Shown one piece after another: positions 62,775-64,000 of a stretch of 64,000 nucleotides of DNA; the stretch's first letter is position 1, and each line of letters starts with the position of its first letter. Origin of the DNA: Phenylobacterium sp. (GTDB taxonomy: Bacteria; Pseudomonadota; Alphaproteobacteria; Caulobacterales; Caulobacteraceae); assembly GCF_004297125.1 (NCBI RefSeq), contig NZ_SCVD01000021.1, positions 62,001-126,000 on the forward strand, given 5' to 3'. A program made the translations under genes and the position numbers. Under the pieces are notes generated by a model, which was given only the letters and a program-made list of their open reading frames with translations, had not been told where the DNA came from and did no database searches.

Positions 62775-63881
62775 CTAGTTCTGCGCGCCCTGGCGGGCGA
62801 AACGGGCCGGCGTCTGGCCGGACTCGGCGAACGACGGGCCCGTGTCGCGGGTGACGTCCACCTTGACCTTCAGCGACAGGCCGGGGCGCAGACCCCCGGC
62901 CAGCTTCTGGTTACGGTCGATGGCGATGCGGACCGGCAGGCGCTGGGTGATCTTGGTGAAGTTGCCCACCGCATTCTCCACCGGGATCAAGGCGAACTCG
63001 GCGCCGGTGGCAGGAGCGAAGCTGGCGACCCTGCCTTTGATGACGTCCTTGCCGAAGGCGTCCGCATGGATCTCCACCGGCTGGCCCAGCCGCAGGCGGG
63101 ACACCTGGGTCTCCTTGAAGTTGGCCACCACATAGGCGTCGGCCAGGGGCACGATGCTCATCAGGGCGCCGCCCGGGCGGACGTACTGGCCGATGCGGAC
63201 GGCGCGGGCGCCGACGACGCCGGCCACCGGCGCGCGAATCTCGGTGCGCGAAAGGTCGATGCGGGTCTGTTCGGCGGCGGCGCGGGCCGCGGCGGCCTGG
63301 GCCAGGCTCTGGTCGCGGGCGGAGCCCAGCGACTGGGCGGCGCGGCGTTCCGCTTCAAGCGCGGCCTTGGCTTGGCCGACGCCGGCGGCAGCCTGCTGCT
63401 GGACGCTGCGGGCGGTCTGGGCGCGCTGCGGAGAGACCCAGCCCGACTGGGCCAGGGCGCCGTACCGCTTCATCTCGGCGTCCGCGAGGCTCGCCTCGGC
63501 GTGGGCGCTGTCCACCATGGCGGCCTTCTGGGCGATCATCGCCTGCTCCAGCCGGGCCTTGTCGTCCACGGCGGCGACGGCGGCCTCGAGGGCTTGGGCA
63601 TTGGCCTCGGCCTGGGCCAGGCGAGCCTTGAGCGTGGCTGGATCGATCCGCACCAGCACCTGGCCCGGGCTCACAGGTTGATTGTCGTCCACCAGCACCT
63701 CGGCGACATAGCCGTCCACCAGCGGCGCGACGGTGACCTTGTCGGCGGCCACGAAGGCGTTGTCGGTGGTCTCGTACTTCTGCTTGTCGATCCACCAGAA
63801 GCCGCCGCCCACGGCGACCGCCAAGGCGGCCAGTCCGCCCGCGGCGATGGGGACGATGCGGCCCTTGAGTCTGCCGGCCAT
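62775..63881 (-). CDS. emrA: Efflux periplasmic adaptor EmrA (HlyD family)
   Basis: N-terminal membrane anchor (IVPIAAGGLAALAVAVGGGFWWI), lipoyl-like domain VAPLVDGYVAEVLVDDNQPV, long coiled-coil hairpin (KARLAQAEANAQAL, AKAALEAERRAAQSL), and a beta-barrel IRAPVAGVVGARAVRIGQYV. Length is 368 residues. AAGGAC is the ribosome-binding site. First gene of the efflux operon. Confidence 0.92.
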   Translation of the reverse strand: MAGRLKGRIVPIAAGGLAALAVAVGGGFWWIDKQKYETTDNAFVAADKVTVAPLVDGYVAEVLVDDNQPVSPGQVLVRIDPATLKARLAQAEANAQALEAAVAAVDDKARLEQAMIAQKAAMVDSAHAEASLADAEMKRYGALAQSGWVSPQRAQTARSVQQQAAAGVGQAKAALEAERRAAQSLGSARDQSLAQAAAARAAAEQTRIDLSRTEIRAPVAGVVGARAVRIGQYVRPGGALMSIVPLADAYVVANFKETQVSRLRLGQPVEIHADAFGKDVIKGRVASFAPATGAEFALIPVENAVGNFTKITQRLPVRIAIDRNQKLAGGLRPGLSLKVKVDVTRDTGPSFAESGQTPARFARQGAQN

Positions 63882-63906
63882 CACGCTGAGTCCTTCGCCC
63901 GAAAAA

Positions 63907-63922
63907 TGGACCCAGCGGTCCA
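63907..63922. promoter_or_regulatory. TGGAC-N6-GTCCA operator, proximal copy
   Basis: TGGACCCAGCGGTCCA is a TGGAC/GTCCA inverted repeat, 26 bp upstream of the emrA start, repeated at 63973. Candidate TetR operator. Confidence 0.65.
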
Positions 63923-63972
63923 CCCCACATGTCGGGAGATATGCCCGCCCCCGGTTAGCCGCAAGTGAAGAT

Positions 63973-63988
63973 TGGACGGCAGGGTCCA
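63973..63988. promoter_or_regulatory. TGGAC-N6-GTCCA operator, distal copy
   Basis: TGGACGGCAGGGTCCA has the same arms and the same 6-bp spacing as the proximal site, extended to T...A on both sides. The 66-bp distance between starts of the copies is about six helical turns. Confidence 0.65.
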
Positions 63989-64000
63989 ACTTTAGTCGTG

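Noticed and set aside
1-64000. CRISPR arrays, tRNA or rRNA genes, transposases, prophage genes
   Set aside because: No regularly spaced direct repeats, no cloverleaf or rRNA signatures, and no transposase or phage motifs were recognised on either strand. A tRNAscan and ISfinder search would be needed to exclude them fully.

Overview
The window is a dense, high-GC stretch of an alphaproteobacterial chromosome. Gene content and order point to Caulobacteraceae, most like Caulobacter or Phenylobacterium; the genus is an inference. It is the origin-proximal region. The run parB-parA-rsmG-mnmG-mnmE, then rho-hemJ-hemH-hemE, then a 514-bp gene-free block, then ppsR-maf-aroE-coaE-dnaQ and secB/timA-like/mltA/smr, matches the known arrangement around the Caulobacter origin (Cori), which lies between hemE and the DUF299 gene. 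The gene-free block carries CtrA-type boxes, TCCCCA motifs and GANTC sites. Three good ParB-binding (parS) sequences lie 5-10 kb away.

Layout. 1-4.6 kb: a partial GFA-family gene, mtaB, a signal peptidase with an unusual His in place of the catalytic Lys, dapF, and a Tat-type sulfatase. 4.6-5.3 kb: a YqjI-like PadR regulator with a His/Gly-rich N-terminus and inverted-repeat operators. 5.4-11.1 kb: chromosome segregation and tRNA/rRNA modification (parAB, rsmG, mnmG, mnmE, a DUF6489 gene). 11.2-13.7 kb: a hydrolase/quinone reductase pair, a perfect parS, and two small genes. 13.7-18.1 kb: rho and haem genes. 18.1-18.7 kb: putative origin. 18.7-22.3 kb: ppsR-maf-aroE-coaE-dnaQ, with overlapping genes up to coaE. 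22.3-26.6 kb: a secreted S10 peptidase and a pair of exported amidohydrolases, one of which lacks the HxH metal motif. 26.6-29.5 kb: secB, a Tim44-like adaptor, mltA and an Smr protein. 29.5-35.6 kb: a PQQ-type dehydrogenase lipoprotein, the hisBHAFE operon and a PfkB sugar/nucleoside kinase. 35.6-37.5 kb: a hybrid histidine kinase.

37.6-42.0 kb holds a complete set of homologues of the little-studied E. coli yjfIJKLMC genes, here split into two divergent operons around an array of CATAC/GTATG half-sites. The DUF2170 gene beside that array carries an extra N-terminal segment that looks like a ribbon-helix-helix DNA-binding motif. I consider this the best candidate for an undescribed, self-regulated system in the window.

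42-49 kb: a 43-residue membrane peptide gene, a GcvA-type regulator, nth, a large palindromic repeat, ydfG, a DUF2244 gene, hslV/hslU split by a secreted tandem NTF2-like gene, and moeB. 49-57.7 kb: an S9 peptidase, a GDSL autotransporter, a two-component system next to a secreted Ser/Gly-rich protein and an EF-hand protein, a D-2-hydroxyacid dehydrogenase and an SH3 protein. 57.7-60.5 kb: fabA-fabB-fabI with a 61-residue Cys-rich protein between fabB and fabI. 60.5-64 kb: an emrA-emrB-tetR efflux operon with two TGGAC-N6-GTCCA operators upstream.

No rRNA, tRNA, CRISPR array, transposase or prophage gene was recognised. The window reads as core chromosome with few signs of recent transfer.
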